Assembly (NCBI GenBank): GCA_015067005.1
Contig: SVNH01000005.1
Location: 62,001-126,000, forward strand
DNA length: 64,000 bases
Source: Ruminococcus flavefaciens
GTDB taxonomy: Bacteria > Bacillota > Clostridia > Oscillospirales > Ruminococcaceae
Direction: 5' to 3'
The position numbers and the translations under genes are program-made. The notes beneath the pieces are model-generated. The model worked only from the letters and a program-made list of their open reading frames with translations, was not told where the DNA came from and did no database searches. Below are positions 35,131 to 43,909 of the stretch, in pieces (within the stretch, counting starts at the first letter, position 1; each line of letters opens with the position of its first letter).

Positions 35131-36176
35131 TTTAGTTCCACATACCTTTCTATATTCATGTCATCAAACCTGTGAGAGTTTTTGTAAAGTGCCAGTGCTC
35201 CGTCAAGCAGCGGAACAAGCAGCACTCCGCCTGTGCCCTCACCGAGCCGTAGTCCGGCGTTTATCGGAGCAGTCAGTCCACAGTAATTGAGAAGTCCCTC
35301 GCCGGCAGGCTCTCCCGAACAATGGCTCGCAAGCATATACTCAGCACATACAGGCTCAACAGTGCAGGCGATCGCAGCAGCTGCTGCGGATATAACGCCG
35401 TCAACTATCACGGGTACGCGGTAGTAAGCACCGCCGAGAAAAAGTCCGACTATTGCGGCTATTTCAGCTCCGCCGACCTTCCGGAGCAGTTCAATAGGCT
35501 TGTCAGGAGACGGCTGATTGACTTCTATCGCGCGCCTTACGGCATTGATCTTTTTTTGCAGTCCTGACGACGAAAGACCTGCACCTCTTCCGGTGACCTT
35601 TTCGGGCGGAAGTCCGAGCAGTACAGATGCAATGGCGGCAGCAGGAGTAGTGTTGCCAATGCCCATTTCTCCGGTAATTATGAGCCTTGTACCGTTTTGG
35701 ACAAGCTCTCCGGCAACGTCTATTCCCGTAATGAGAGCCGCTTCTGTTTCGGCAGGAGTCATTGCGCTTCCATTGGCTATATTTCGTGTTCCGTGAACTA
35801 TTTTCCGATGAACGAGTTTCTCGCAGTCAACATCCTGAGCGATACCCACATCGACAGCCACAACATCGACATTGTAAGCTCCTGCGACAGCGTTTATATT
35901 CGAGCGCCCCTCAGCAATAGCTCTGGCGCACTCCGCCGTGACTTCCTGTCCGCACTGAGTAACTCCCTCACTGACAACGCCGTGATCTCCGCACATAACG
36001 ACTGCCGTTCGCTTGGAAATATCAACGTCAGCAGTACCCTGAACAGCGGCTATCTTTTGTACCATTTCTTCGAGCAGACCGAAGCTCCCAAGCGGCTTTG
36101 CAATGCTGTTCCAGTGCTGCTTTGCAGCGATATACGCCGATCTGTCAGTCTGAACAATGTGCTTTATCCTGTCCAT
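35127..36176 (-). CDS. cobT: Nicotinate-nucleotide:dimethylbenzimidazole phosphoribosyltransferase
   Basis: A protein of 349 residues: KPLGSFGLLE, MCGDHGVVSEGVT, TGEMGIGNTTPAAA and the C-terminal GEGTGGVLL with the catalytic Glu are CobT signatures. It activates the lower-ligand base as alpha-ribazole phosphate. Its start lies 32 bases inside cbiA, an unusually long overlap for this operon, but GGGGTG precedes the ATG. Confidence 0.93.
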   Translation of the reverse strand: MDRIKHIVQTDRSAYIAAKQHWNSIAKPLGSFGLLEEMVQKIAAVQGTADVDISKRTAVVMCGDHGVVSEGVTQCGQEVTAECARAIAEGRSNINAVAGAYNVDVVAVDVGIAQDVDCEKLVHRKIVHGTRNIANGSAMTPAETEAALITGIDVAGELVQNGTRLIITGEMGIGNTTPAAAIASVLLGLPPEKVTGRGAGLSSSGLQKKINAVRRAIEVNQPSPDKPIELLRKVGGAEIAAIVGLFLGGAYYRVPVIVDGVISAAAAAIACTVEPVCAEYMLASHCSGEPAGEGLLNYCGLTAPINAGLRLGEGTGGVLLVPLLDGALALYKNSHRFDDMNIERYVELK

Positions 36177-37497
36177 TTCTCACCCCGTATTCAATACATT
36201 TCTTTACAAATCTTTCCGGAACTCCTAAATCAGAATAGAAATAAATATGCGGAAATCCTGCATAAATATTCATTCCGGTATGGCAGCAATCCCAAGTTCT
36301 GCCGTCGCTTTTTTCGGCAGTGAAGCCGTTTCCGCAGTTTGTGCTTTCCCAGTAGTGGAATTCATGTGCTTTGAGAGTTCCGCCGCGTTTGCACAGAAGA
36401 TTGTCCGAGTTTGCATTCATCGTAATATAGCCGAATCTCCGAAGCCTGTCAGTAGGGAACGTATTTCCGTTTATAACGCCAGCCATAGGATAAGAAAAGC
36501 CGCTCTTGTCTGTCAGAGTGTCGTGCAGATACATGAATCCTCCGCACTCTGCAATAGTTGGCATACCGCTTGAAATGCACTTTTTTATGCTTTCGAGCAT
36601 TGATGTATTTGCAGATAATGTTGCTGCATAAAGCTCAGGATAACCGCCGCTGAGGATAAGTCCGTCCGCCTTCGGAACGGCGCTGTCGCTGAGAGGTGAG
36701 AAGTAACTTATCTTGCAGCCCATTTTTTCAAGCAGCTCGATATTCTCATGATAGATAAAGCAGAACGCGCTGTCTTTTGCAACTGCGATTGTCGGTGATT
36801 CCTGGAAAAATGGCGGCTTCACAGGCTCATATACCGGCAGCGGAACATCACCGGATCTTATCAGTTTATCAATTTCAATGTACTCCTCGGCAAGCTGACC
36901 GAGTGCTTCGAGTTTAGTCTGAATGTCAGCTATTTCATCGGCAGTAACAAGTCCGAGGTGTCGGCTCTCGATAGTAATATCGCACTTCGGCAGGCATCCG
37001 AAATATTCAGTGCCAAGCTCGCGGCAGAGTTTTTCAGCAAGAGGTATCAGCTTTTCCGGCAGGCAGTCAAAAATGAAGCCTGATATGCGGTTTGGACGGT
37101 AGCTGAGAAAGCCGCTCATAACCGCTCCGATCGAGTCGCTCATGCCCTTGCAGTTTATAACGATGACCGCCGGTGTTTCGGTGAGTTCAGACATCGAATG
37201 AGCGCTTCCGCAGTTACCGTCATAGAATCCCATGACACCTTCAATGACTGCAATATCGCTTTTGATACTGTATTCACCAAGCAGAGAAAGGAGCGTGTTC
37301 CTGTTACAGAAATAGCCGTCGAGGTTATGCGAACTCACACCGATTACCTTCCTGTGAAACATAGGATCTATATAGTCAGGTCCGCACTTGAACGCAGAAA
37401 CGCTCATATTACGCTGTTTGAGGGCTGCGAGCAAAGCGCAGGTGACAGTAGTTTTTCCGCAGCCGCTTTTAGTTCCGCCAATAATTATACGCTTCAT
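36145..37497 (-). CDS. cbiA: Cobyrinate a,c-diamide synthase
   Basis: A protein of 450 residues: P-loop IIGGTKSGCGKTTV at the N-terminus and a glutaminase domain with LSGGYPELYA and the nucleophile in IAECGGFMYL (about residue 327). It amidates the a and c side chains of cobyrinate. It overlaps cbiET by 4 bases. Confidence 0.95.
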   Translation of the reverse strand: MKRIIIGGTKSGCGKTTVTCALLAALKQRNMSVSAFKCGPDYIDPMFHRKVIGVSSHNLDGYFCNRNTLLSLLGEYSIKSDIAVIEGVMGFYDGNCGSAHSMSELTETPAVIVINCKGMSDSIGAVMSGFLSYRPNRISGFIFDCLPEKLIPLAEKLCRELGTEYFGCLPKCDITIESRHLGLVTADEIADIQTKLEALGQLAEEYIEIDKLIRSGDVPLPVYEPVKPPFFQESPTIAVAKDSAFCFIYHENIELLEKMGCKISYFSPLSDSAVPKADGLILSGGYPELYAATLSANTSMLESIKKCISSGMPTIAECGGFMYLHDTLTDKSGFSYPMAGVINGNTFPTDRLRRFGYITMNANSDNLLCKRGGTLKAHEFHYWESTNCGNGFTAEKSDGRTWDCCHTGMNIYAGFPHIYFYSDLGVPERFVKKCIEYGVRNGQDKAHCSD

Positions 37498-38684
37498 ATT
37501 AATCTCCCGCTGATGATAAATACTGGATTTTGCGCCTGTAACATAGTGTGGGTGCCGAGTTTTCTTGTGCGTGCGGCAGATACCTGCACAATTTCCGGTA
37601 AAACTCCGAAGTGCTCAAAGCACTCAATAGCTTCGTTCAGCGTTTCGAGCGATATTGCTGTAACAACTACGTCAGCGCACGGATTCTTGGCATGAACAGC
37701 TTCAAATATACCGCTCATATTTCCCGAACTTCCGCCTATGAACACCTTATCAGGGACAGGCATATCTGCCAGTATTCCGGGACATTCACCCTCTGTGACG
37801 CTGATATTGTCGCAGCTGAAAAGACGTGCGTTTTCAATGGTAAGAGCAGCTGCCTCGTGCTTCTTGTCAAAGGCAAAGACTTTTCCGTCAGGGCAGCGAT
37901 AAGCTGTTTCAAGAGAGACAGAGCCGGTGCCGCATCCGATGTCCCATACAACAGAATCCGACTCGATATTCAGCTTTGAAACGGCTATACAGCGCACTTC
38001 CGACTTAGTCATAGGTATTTCGCCGCGAATGAATTTCTCATCATTTATAGCTGAGGGGATGTAATGCAGAGCCTCCTTGTTTTCGGCTATTAGCACAGCG
38101 AGCCCTGAGGTATGAACATCCGTGAGTTCGCTTGCTTTTCCGGTAAAGATACACTCATCGCGGTAGCCGAGTTCAGCACCTATAAAGACGTCTGCACTGC
38201 CAAGCCCGTACTCGCAGAGCTTCTTGCAAACGTCAGCGGCAGTTATATCTCCGCCAAGCAGGAAAAAGCAGTGCTCGTTCATTTTGACGTTGACAGCAAT
38301 ATTTGAATCCCTGCCGTGGAGTGAAATAAACTTCATTTTTTCGTAGGGGATGCCTACCTTGCTGCAAAGGTATGAAGCTGAGGAAATTCCAGCGATGACC
38401 TGAACATCGTGACCTTCAAGAAGAGGCAGCAGCTTTTTTGTGCCGCTGAAAAAACCGCAGTCTCCGGACATAAGAACTGCCGCTGTACTGCAATCGGCGC
38501 TGCTCAGTTTTTCTGCTATATCAGTATGTCTATACGTTATGAACACCTCTTTGCCAAGCTTCACAAAGGGCTTCACAATGCGCTTCGCACCAATCAGCAG
38601 GTCTGATTCCGCAATAGCTTTTTCAGCAGCTTTTGTGAGAGTGTTTTCGCCGTCCACACCTGTGCCGACTATGTAAATCTTCAT
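37494..38684 (-). CDS. cbiET: Fused CbiE/CbiT cobalt-precorrin methyltransferase and decarboxylase
   Basis: A protein of 396 residues. The N-terminal half (about 1-205) is CbiE, a tetrapyrrole methylase (GTGVDGENTLT, LMSGDCGFFSG); the C-terminal half (about 210-396) is CbiT, a class I SAM methyltransferase (VWDIGCGTGSVSLE). The fusion equals CobL of the aerobic path and does C-5 and C-15 methylation and C-12 decarboxylation. It overlaps cbiJ by 4 bases. Confidence 0.93.
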   Translation of the reverse strand: MKIYIVGTGVDGENTLTKAAEKAIAESDLLIGAKRIVKPFVKLGKEVFITYRHTDIAEKLSSADCSTAAVLMSGDCGFFSGTKKLLPLLEGHDVQVIAGISSASYLCSKVGIPYEKMKFISLHGRDSNIAVNVKMNEHCFFLLGGDITAADVCKKLCEYGLGSADVFIGAELGYRDECIFTGKASELTDVHTSGLAVLIAENKEALHYIPSAINDEKFIRGEIPMTKSEVRCIAVSKLNIESDSVVWDIGCGTGSVSLETAYRCPDGKVFAFDKKHEAAALTIENARLFSCDNISVTEGECPGILADMPVPDKVFIGGSSGNMSGIFEAVHAKNPCADVVVTAISLETLNEAIECFEHFGVLPEIVQVSAARTRKLGTHTMLQAQNPVFIISGRLI

Positions 38685-39421
38685 TTTCCCAGTTCCTTTT
38701 CAATGATATTAATAATTACATCAAAGCTGTATCCCTGTTCAGCAGGACGCGCAATGGTTACCAGTTCAGCGCCGCAAATCCGTGCGGCTTCGGCTTTTTC
38801 AGGGTATCCGCCAGTCGCTCCGCTCTCTTTTGTCAGTAGGATTCCTGCCCCACTCTTCCGCAGATGCTCGACATTCTGCCCAGTGCTGAAAGGACCTTTT
38901 TCCATTATCACTTTTGCCTTATCATAGCCAAGTTCACAGCACTGACGGAGTATCTCATCTGAGGGCAGAACTCGTACCCAAAGGCGCTCGCGGAAGCCAT
39001 TCAGACGTGTCAGTTCCGGCAGAGATTTACTGCCAAGTGTGCTGAGTATCGCGCATTCAGTACCGTTTAGCAGCGAGATCATTTCGTCCATATCGTGAAC
39101 AGTTTTTCCGCAAATTGCCGAGCTTTTCCGCAGCAGTCTCAGATAACGGATCCCCGTTTTTTTACAGGCGCTTCGGATGTTTTCGGTTGCCTCGACGGCA
39201 TACGGGTGAGTTGCATCAACAACAACCGAATAATTGCTGCTGATGAGCTTTTCCATCTGTGCGGAGTCAAGCTTTCCGCACAGGACGTTTAACTTGTCCG
39301 GGAGCAGTCCGGCACCGTAGTCCGTAGCTACTGACACATCGGCGGATATACTGTTTTCAGCGCAATATTCAGCCAGTTCGCGTCCCTCGGTAGTTCCTCC
39401 GAATATAAGCAGCCTAAACAT
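38681..39421 (-). CDS. cbiJ: Cobalt-precorrin-6A reductase
   Basis: A protein of 246 residues: LIFGGTTEGRELAEY at the N-terminus and TKESGATGGYPEK near the C-terminus are CbiJ/CobK motifs. It reduces cobalt-precorrin-6A with a nicotinamide cofactor. It overlaps cbiH by 8 bases. Confidence 0.92.
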   Translation of the reverse strand: MFRLLIFGGTTEGRELAEYCAENSISADVSVATDYGAGLLPDKLNVLCGKLDSAQMEKLISSNYSVVVDATHPYAVEATENIRSACKKTGIRYLRLLRKSSAICGKTVHDMDEMISLLNGTECAILSTLGSKSLPELTRLNGFRERLWVRVLPSDEILRQCCELGYDKAKVIMEKGPFSTGQNVEHLRKSGAGILLTKESGATGGYPEKAEAARICGAELVTIARPAEQGYSFDVIINIIEKELGK

Positions 39422-40139
39422 TGCGGTATCCCCTCGGAGTCACCATTTTTCCGTTTATCGCCCTTGTTTCTGAATTGCCGATGTAGACCGTTGTGAACAT
39501 ATCAACCGCAGTATCCCGCAGCTGCGAAAGCGTAAGCACACGGCTCTCCTGACCGTCACGTCCTATGTTCCTGACATATCCGCATACTGTATCTCCTGAG
39601 CGGTGCTTCAGCACTATGTCGCAGGCTTTTTTCAGATAGTCCGCACGGCTCTTCGATGACGGATTGTAAATAACTATCACCATGTCACACTCAGCTGCAC
39701 ATTCAAGACGTTTTCTTATCTTTTCCGCAGGTGTGAGGAGGTCGGAAAGACTTATCACAGCAAAATCCATAGTCAGCGGTGAACCGAGAACCGCACCGCC
39801 GCTGAATGCAGCTGTTACGCCCGGAACTACTACTATCTTCGCATCCGGGTGAGCCGGGCTCAGTTCATAAGCAAGTCCAGCCATACCGAAAAGCTGCGGA
39901 TCGCCGCTGCAAATGAGGGAAACGGTCTTGTTTCCGGATTCTTTAAGTGCAGCTTCAACGCGATCACGCTCCTGCTTCATACCTGTTGTAAAGTAGTTCT
40001 TGTCCGGAAAATACTCCTTGATGAGTTCCGCATACTTTGTATATCCTACGATGAGTTCGCTTCGTTCGATAGCCTGCTGAGCGGCAATAGTCATCCCTTC
40101 ACGGCTGCCTGCACCGATTCCGACAATGTAAAGCATCAC
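39414..40139 (-). CDS. cbiH: Cobalt-precorrin-3 C17-methyltransferase
   Basis: A protein of 241 residues of the tetrapyrrole methylase family with YIVGIGAGSREGMT, LICSGDPQLFGMAG and VVVPGVTAAFSGGAVLGSPL. It methylates C-17 during ring contraction. It overlaps cbiG by 4 bases. Confidence 0.92.
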   Translation of the reverse strand: MMLYIVGIGAGSREGMTIAAQQAIERSELIVGYTKYAELIKEYFPDKNYFTTGMKQERDRVEAALKESGNKTVSLICSGDPQLFGMAGLAYELSPAHPDAKIVVVPGVTAAFSGGAVLGSPLTMDFAVISLSDLLTPAEKIRKRLECAAECDMVIVIYNPSSKSRADYLKKACDIVLKHRSGDTVCGYVRNIGRDGQESRVLTLSQLRDTAVDMFTTVYIGNSETRAINGKMVTPRGYRNV

Positions 40140-41167
40140 AGCACCTTCCTTTCAAAATCAAGCGTCATTAGCTTTTCTGCCGCTGCAACAGTTACTCCGC
40201 CTGCGGCAGTTTTTCTCATTATAAGACGTCCTCCGCTGCATTTTACAGCGCTTCTCTCGCAGACGTTATCAACCCCTGTGATACTCTTCACGAAGTCCGA
40301 AGACGTGAAGTCACCGTCAGCTTCCATAAGCATCTGTGCTGTAAAAAAGTGCAGCTTCAAGCCGTATTTTTCGCAAAATCCAAGCAGGCCGGCTTCGTTT
40401 GACTTGAGGTCTATCGTAGCCGCACAGATCACTCTTTCAAACGCAATACCAGCGGAATCAAGCGCGGACCTTACTGCACGTTCGATAGTTTCGCAGTTCG
40501 TAGCGCGTTTACAGCCGATACCGAGTACAATATTTTTGGGGACAAGTCTCAGTGTCACCGGAAACGGCATTTTGTCATTGCAGCCGACATATATTCCCGT
40601 CCGGCAGTCAGTATCAGTGCAGAGCTCCGGCGGTATGTTATCATATCCGCAGTCACTTATAAATCCGATTTTTTCACCGTCAAGAACAGCGCAAGCTATC
40701 GCCTTTGCCGCACTCATATCGGTGATGATAAGTCCGTTTGCAGCCGCAAAGCTGTCCGGTGAAAAACGTCCTCCGGTGTCGGTCGCAGTAGTAATGGCAG
40801 CCTGTGCACCGAGCACTTCCGCAATTCGTTCCGCAAGAGCGTTCGCACCGCCGATATGTCCGGAGAGTAGAGGAATAACGAACTTTCCGCAGTCATCAAT
40901 GACAATGATCGCCGGATCGGTCGTTTTTGAGTTCAGATGCGGCGCTGTCGAACGAACTGCTATACCGCAGGCGCATACGAAAACAAGTGCGTCATACTTC
41001 TGAAAAATATCAGCAACAAGATCGCCGAGGTCATCGAAGGTATGTGAGTTCTTATCACAGTGGCTGTGGAAACAGAAGCGCTCAGCTTCGAAAAAAGCTG
41101 CTGTTTCAGTAAGTCTTGCGGAGAGTTTACGTCCATTTTCTGTGAGTGAAATAACAGCTGCTCTCAT
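40136..41167 (-). CDS. cbiG: Cobalt-precorrin-5A hydrolase
   Basis: A protein of 343 residues. The central GHIGGANALAERIA segment and the C-terminal domain with LGIGCKRATNCETIE identify CbiG, which opens the delta-lactone and releases acetaldehyde in the anaerobic path. It overlaps cbiF by 4 bases. Confidence 0.92.
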   Translation of the reverse strand: MRAAVISLTENGRKLSARLTETAAFFEAERFCFHSHCDKNSHTFDDLGDLVADIFQKYDALVFVCACGIAVRSTAPHLNSKTTDPAIIVIDDCGKFVIPLLSGHIGGANALAERIAEVLGAQAAITTATDTGGRFSPDSFAAANGLIITDMSAAKAIACAVLDGEKIGFISDCGYDNIPPELCTDTDCRTGIYVGCNDKMPFPVTLRLVPKNIVLGIGCKRATNCETIERAVRSALDSAGIAFERVICAATIDLKSNEAGLLGFCEKYGLKLHFFTAQMLMEADGDFTSSDFVKSITGVDNVCERSAVKCSGGRLIMRKTAAGGVTVAAAEKLMTLDFERKVL

Positions 41168-41922
41168 TGTTCCTTTGCCTTTCTGAATTCTGTCTCAAAA
41201 TCCGGAGAATAGAGCTTTGAGAGAGAATGTACATCTCCGAGAAAGTGTCCGACTGTGATAAGCGCAGTCTTGGTTATGCCGTTCTCTTTTGCGGTCTGAG
41301 CGAGCGTTGAAACAGTACACCGGCAAACCTTTTCGTCATTCCACGTCGCCTTGTATACTATCGCCGCAGGAGTGTCAGAGCTGTAACCTCCGTTTATAAG
41401 CCTCTCTGAAAGCTCCGTGAGCATACCTGCGCTGAGAAATATCACCATAGTTGCATTATGCGCTGAAAGGCTTTCTATGCTCTCGCTTTCAGGCACGGGA
41501 GTGCGTCCTGCCATTCGCGTGAGGATAACTGTCTGCGACACGTCAGGGAGAGTGTATTCAGCTTTAAGAGCAGCGGCAGCTCCGCAGAAGGAACTCACTC
41601 CCGGACACACATCATAGGCTATATCAAGTGCATCGAGCCTGTCCATCTGCTCGCGTATAGCGCCGTATATAGACGGATCTCCGGTATGAAGGCGTACTGT
41701 TGCGAGACCGCTTTTGTCAGCCTTTTCCATTACATCTATGACCTCATCGAGAGTCATCTTAGCGCTGTTATATATTTCGCACCCGTTACGTGCATATCTG
41801 AGCAGTTCCGGATTGACGAGCGAACCTGCATATATCACCACATCAGCGGTTTCAAGCAGCGATTTGCCACGAAGAGTTATCAGATCAGCAGCACCGCTGC
41901 CTGCACCAACAAAATGTATCAT
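41164..41922 (-). CDS. cbiF: Cobalt-precorrin-4 C11-methyltransferase
   Basis: A protein of 252 residues of the tetrapyrrole methylase family: FVGAGSGAADLITLRG, LHTGDPSIYGAIREQ and VCPGVSSFCGAAAAL. It adds the C-11 methyl group. It lies one base after cbiD. Confidence 0.93.
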   Translation of the reverse strand: MIHFVGAGSGAADLITLRGKSLLETADVVIYAGSLVNPELLRYARNGCEIYNSAKMTLDEVIDVMEKADKSGLATVRLHTGDPSIYGAIREQMDRLDALDIAYDVCPGVSSFCGAAAALKAEYTLPDVSQTVILTRMAGRTPVPESESIESLSAHNATMVIFLSAGMLTELSERLINGGYSSDTPAAIVYKATWNDEKVCRCTVSTLAQTAKENGITKTALITVGHFLGDVHSLSKLYSPDFETEFRKAKEQ

Positions 41923-41923
41923 A

Positions 41924-43051
41924 TCATCCCTCCAGCTGACTGATTATTTCATCAGCGTATTCCGTTTTCAGGAGCATATCTTTTTTGTATGAGAATATGA
42001 CAGCGCCGATCCTTGCGCTGCCCTTTGCTCTTGCCTGTAAATAGCCGTCTATGCGCTTAGTGAGAACGTCAAGCACAGTCTTTGCCGAGCCGTTTTCATA
42101 TAGAATATCGAGTGCGGCATCAGTCGTAGCGCAGTCTGTAAGCCTGCATAACACAGAATTCTCAACCCCTGCAAGCACTCCGCAGGCGATAAGAGTTTCC
42201 ATTCGCCCGTCAGCATACGAGGAATGAGTGTTCATTATGCCCGAACCCAGCTTGATCATTTTGCCGATATGACCGCAGATGAGTATGCTGTCAAAACCAA
42301 GCGTTATGCCAATGTCTATGGCGTCACCGATGAAGTTGCTGCACATAACACATTGCTCGCTCAGCTGAGGCTTATTCTCGAATATGTATTTTTCACTGTA
42401 ATTACCGACCGTCAGCAGAAGTGCCTTTTTGCCCTCAGCACGTCGAATATTCGCCTCTGTGCGGATAGTTTCTATTATGGCAGCATTGCTCATCGGCTCT
42501 ACTATGCCTGTCGTGCCAATTATTGAAATGCCGCCGACTATCCCTATTCGCGGATTAAAAGTTTTAAGTGCAAGCTCTTCGCCGCCCGGTACTGACACAA
42601 CTACACGGAATCCGCTGCGATATTCGCACATTTCAGCGACTTTCTCAAGTGCCTGAGTTATCATCCTGCGCGGAATGGAATTAATAGCAGATTCGCCGAC
42701 AGGCTGATCGAGACCGGCTTTAGTGACCTTGCCGACACCTTTTCCGCCTGTTATTTCAATGCCGCTTTCAGTCAATGATACCTCAGCGCAGACCTCAATG
42801 CCGTTAGTGATATCCGGATCGTCTCCGCTGTCCTTGATGACCGAGCAGAGGGCTTTTTCGCCGGAGAGTTCACAGCGGTGAACAGGAAGCAGCAGCCTTA
42901 CGCCTTTGGGAGTGATTATCTCAGTAGTCCCGACAGACTGCCGTGTGAGAAGCATTTCAGCAGCCGCCTGAGCCGCAGCTGCTGCACAGGAACCGGTCGT
43001 ATAACCGCAGCGGAGTTTTTTAGTACCGCTGTAAATGTAGTTTTCCTCCAT
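41924..43051 (-). CDS. cbiD: Cobalt-precorrin-5B C1-methyltransferase
   Basis: A protein of 375 residues: RCGYTTGSCAAAAAQAAA near residue 14, ITGGKGVGKVTKAGL and TTGIVEPMSNAA are CbiD hallmarks. It methylates C-1 in the anaerobic path. First gene of the operon, with a GAGGTGA ribosome binding site and a very short leader, without a riboswitch. Confidence 0.94.
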   Translation of the reverse strand: MEENYIYSGTKKLRCGYTTGSCAAAAAQAAAEMLLTRQSVGTTEIITPKGVRLLLPVHRCELSGEKALCSVIKDSGDDPDITNGIEVCAEVSLTESGIEITGGKGVGKVTKAGLDQPVGESAINSIPRRMITQALEKVAEMCEYRSGFRVVVSVPGGEELALKTFNPRIGIVGGISIIGTTGIVEPMSNAAIIETIRTEANIRRAEGKKALLLTVGNYSEKYIFENKPQLSEQCVMCSNFIGDAIDIGITLGFDSILICGHIGKMIKLGSGIMNTHSSYADGRMETLIACGVLAGVENSVLCRLTDCATTDAALDILYENGSAKTVLDVLTKRIDGYLQARAKGSARIGAVIFSYKKDMLLKTEYADEIISQLEG

Positions 43052-43082
43052 ACCGTCACCTCACACGATAAATTATGTTTAT

Positions 43083-43111
43083 ATTTTAGCATATTTTGAA
43101 CGATTAGTCAA
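43083..43111 (-). promoter_or_regulatory. Promoter of the cobalamin biosynthesis operon
   Basis: Minus strand: TTGACT (43106-43111), 17-base spacer, TAAAAT (43083-43088). Predicted transcription start is about 25 bases from the cbiD ATG, leaving no room for a riboswitch. Confidence 0.8.
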
Positions 43112-43340
43112 TGATAGAAAAACGACATATGCTCCCGTATCCAGACAGTGGACTTTTTTCCGGAAACAGTGCTGCAAATGGGACAGACACCGGGGGTTTG
43201 TCTTTTAGGTGATAGTGATGACGCTTCGAGTTGTAAAACACAATATTCCGTCATAATATTATACTTGCAGCTGATGTCAATATTGTCCATTTTTCCGGAA
43301 TTGTCAATTTGAATTTTATATAGAATATGGAACAATCAAA
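43112..43340. other. Spacer with a possible decayed coding fragment
   Basis: Between the divergent cbiD and zinc-operon promoters lie about 230 bases with one minus-strand frame of 75 codons (43108-43335) containing a CPICS motif. It has no clear ribosome binding site or recognisable domain and overlaps the cbiD promoter. It may be chance or a remnant of a mobile or Cys-rich gene. Confidence 0.3.
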
Positions 43341-43347
43341 AAAAGCA

Positions 43348-43376
43348 TTGACAAAGCTACTACTTCTGAATATAAT
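43348..43376 (+). promoter_or_regulatory. Promoter of the zinc-uptake operon
   Basis: Perfect consensus: TTGACA (43348-43353), 17-base spacer, TATAAT (43371-43376). Confidence 0.92.
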
Positions 43377-43384
43377 ATAAAACT

Positions 43385-43403
43385 GAAAATGATTATCATT
43401 TTC
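43385..43403 (+). promoter_or_regulatory. Fur/Zur-type operator of the zinc-uptake operon
   Basis: GAAAATGATTATCATTTTC, identical to the operator of the CobW operon and placed 8 bases after the -10, over the predicted transcription start. The controlled genes encode a zinc-type importer, so Zur is the likely repressor. Confidence 0.88.
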
Positions 43404-43474
43404 GTTTGTGATACATCAATGAATAAACGTAATTAAATGAGATATGCAAATGCTGTAAAGCGGGGTGAACTGTT

Positions 43475-43777
43475 ATGTCAGATAAAAGGAAAAAAGTGTT
43501 AGCATGGCTTGTGCTTTTTATGTTTGGTCTTGTCATATTCGGTTCAACTGTATTCATAGTGATTCACGCAGACCATGAATGCACAGGTGAGGACTGTTCT
43601 GTCTGCATGGAGCTTGCTGAATGTCATAAGACACTGAATGCATTCGGCACTGATGTTGCCGGCACTGTTAAGATCACAGTAATGCTGATCGCAATAGCAT
43701 TTATCATAAAGGAAATCATTGTTGACAGATCTTATCACACTACCCTTATATCCCTTAAAGTGGAACTTCTGAATTAA
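43475..43777 (+). CDS. Small membrane protein with an extracellular His/Cys cluster
   Basis: A protein of 100 residues with two membrane segments (about 9-31 and 63-81). The loop between them carries HADHECTGEDCSVC followed by ECHK, a dense His/Cys/acidic group suited to metal binding on the outer face. I do not recognise a named family, though similar small proteins occur near zinc importers in clostridia. First gene of the zinc operon, 72 bases after the operator. Confidence 0.75.
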   Translation: MSDKRKKVLAWLVLFMFGLVIFGSTVFIVIHADHECTGEDCSVCMELAECHKTLNAFGTDVAGTVKITVMLIAIAFIIKEIIVDRSYHTTLISLKVELLN

Positions 43778-43909
43778 AAAAACTAATCGTTAATATGATA
43801 GTATAGCTGTGCCTGTTTGTTTAACATGGGATGTGTTTGGCAGTTTGTATGCGACTTGGCACATCCTGTTGCGCGGGGCTATAAATTTTGATTTGGAGGT
43901 CAATATATT

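Noticed and set aside
43108..43335. Minus-strand 75-codon frame with a CPICS motif
   Set aside because: It overlaps the cbiD promoter, has no clear ribosome binding site and no domain, so it is kept only as a possible remnant in the spacer entry.
43052..43474. A second cobalamin riboswitch ahead of cbiD
   Set aside because: No AAAAGGGAA or B12-box consensus on the minus strand, and the predicted leader is only about 25 bases.
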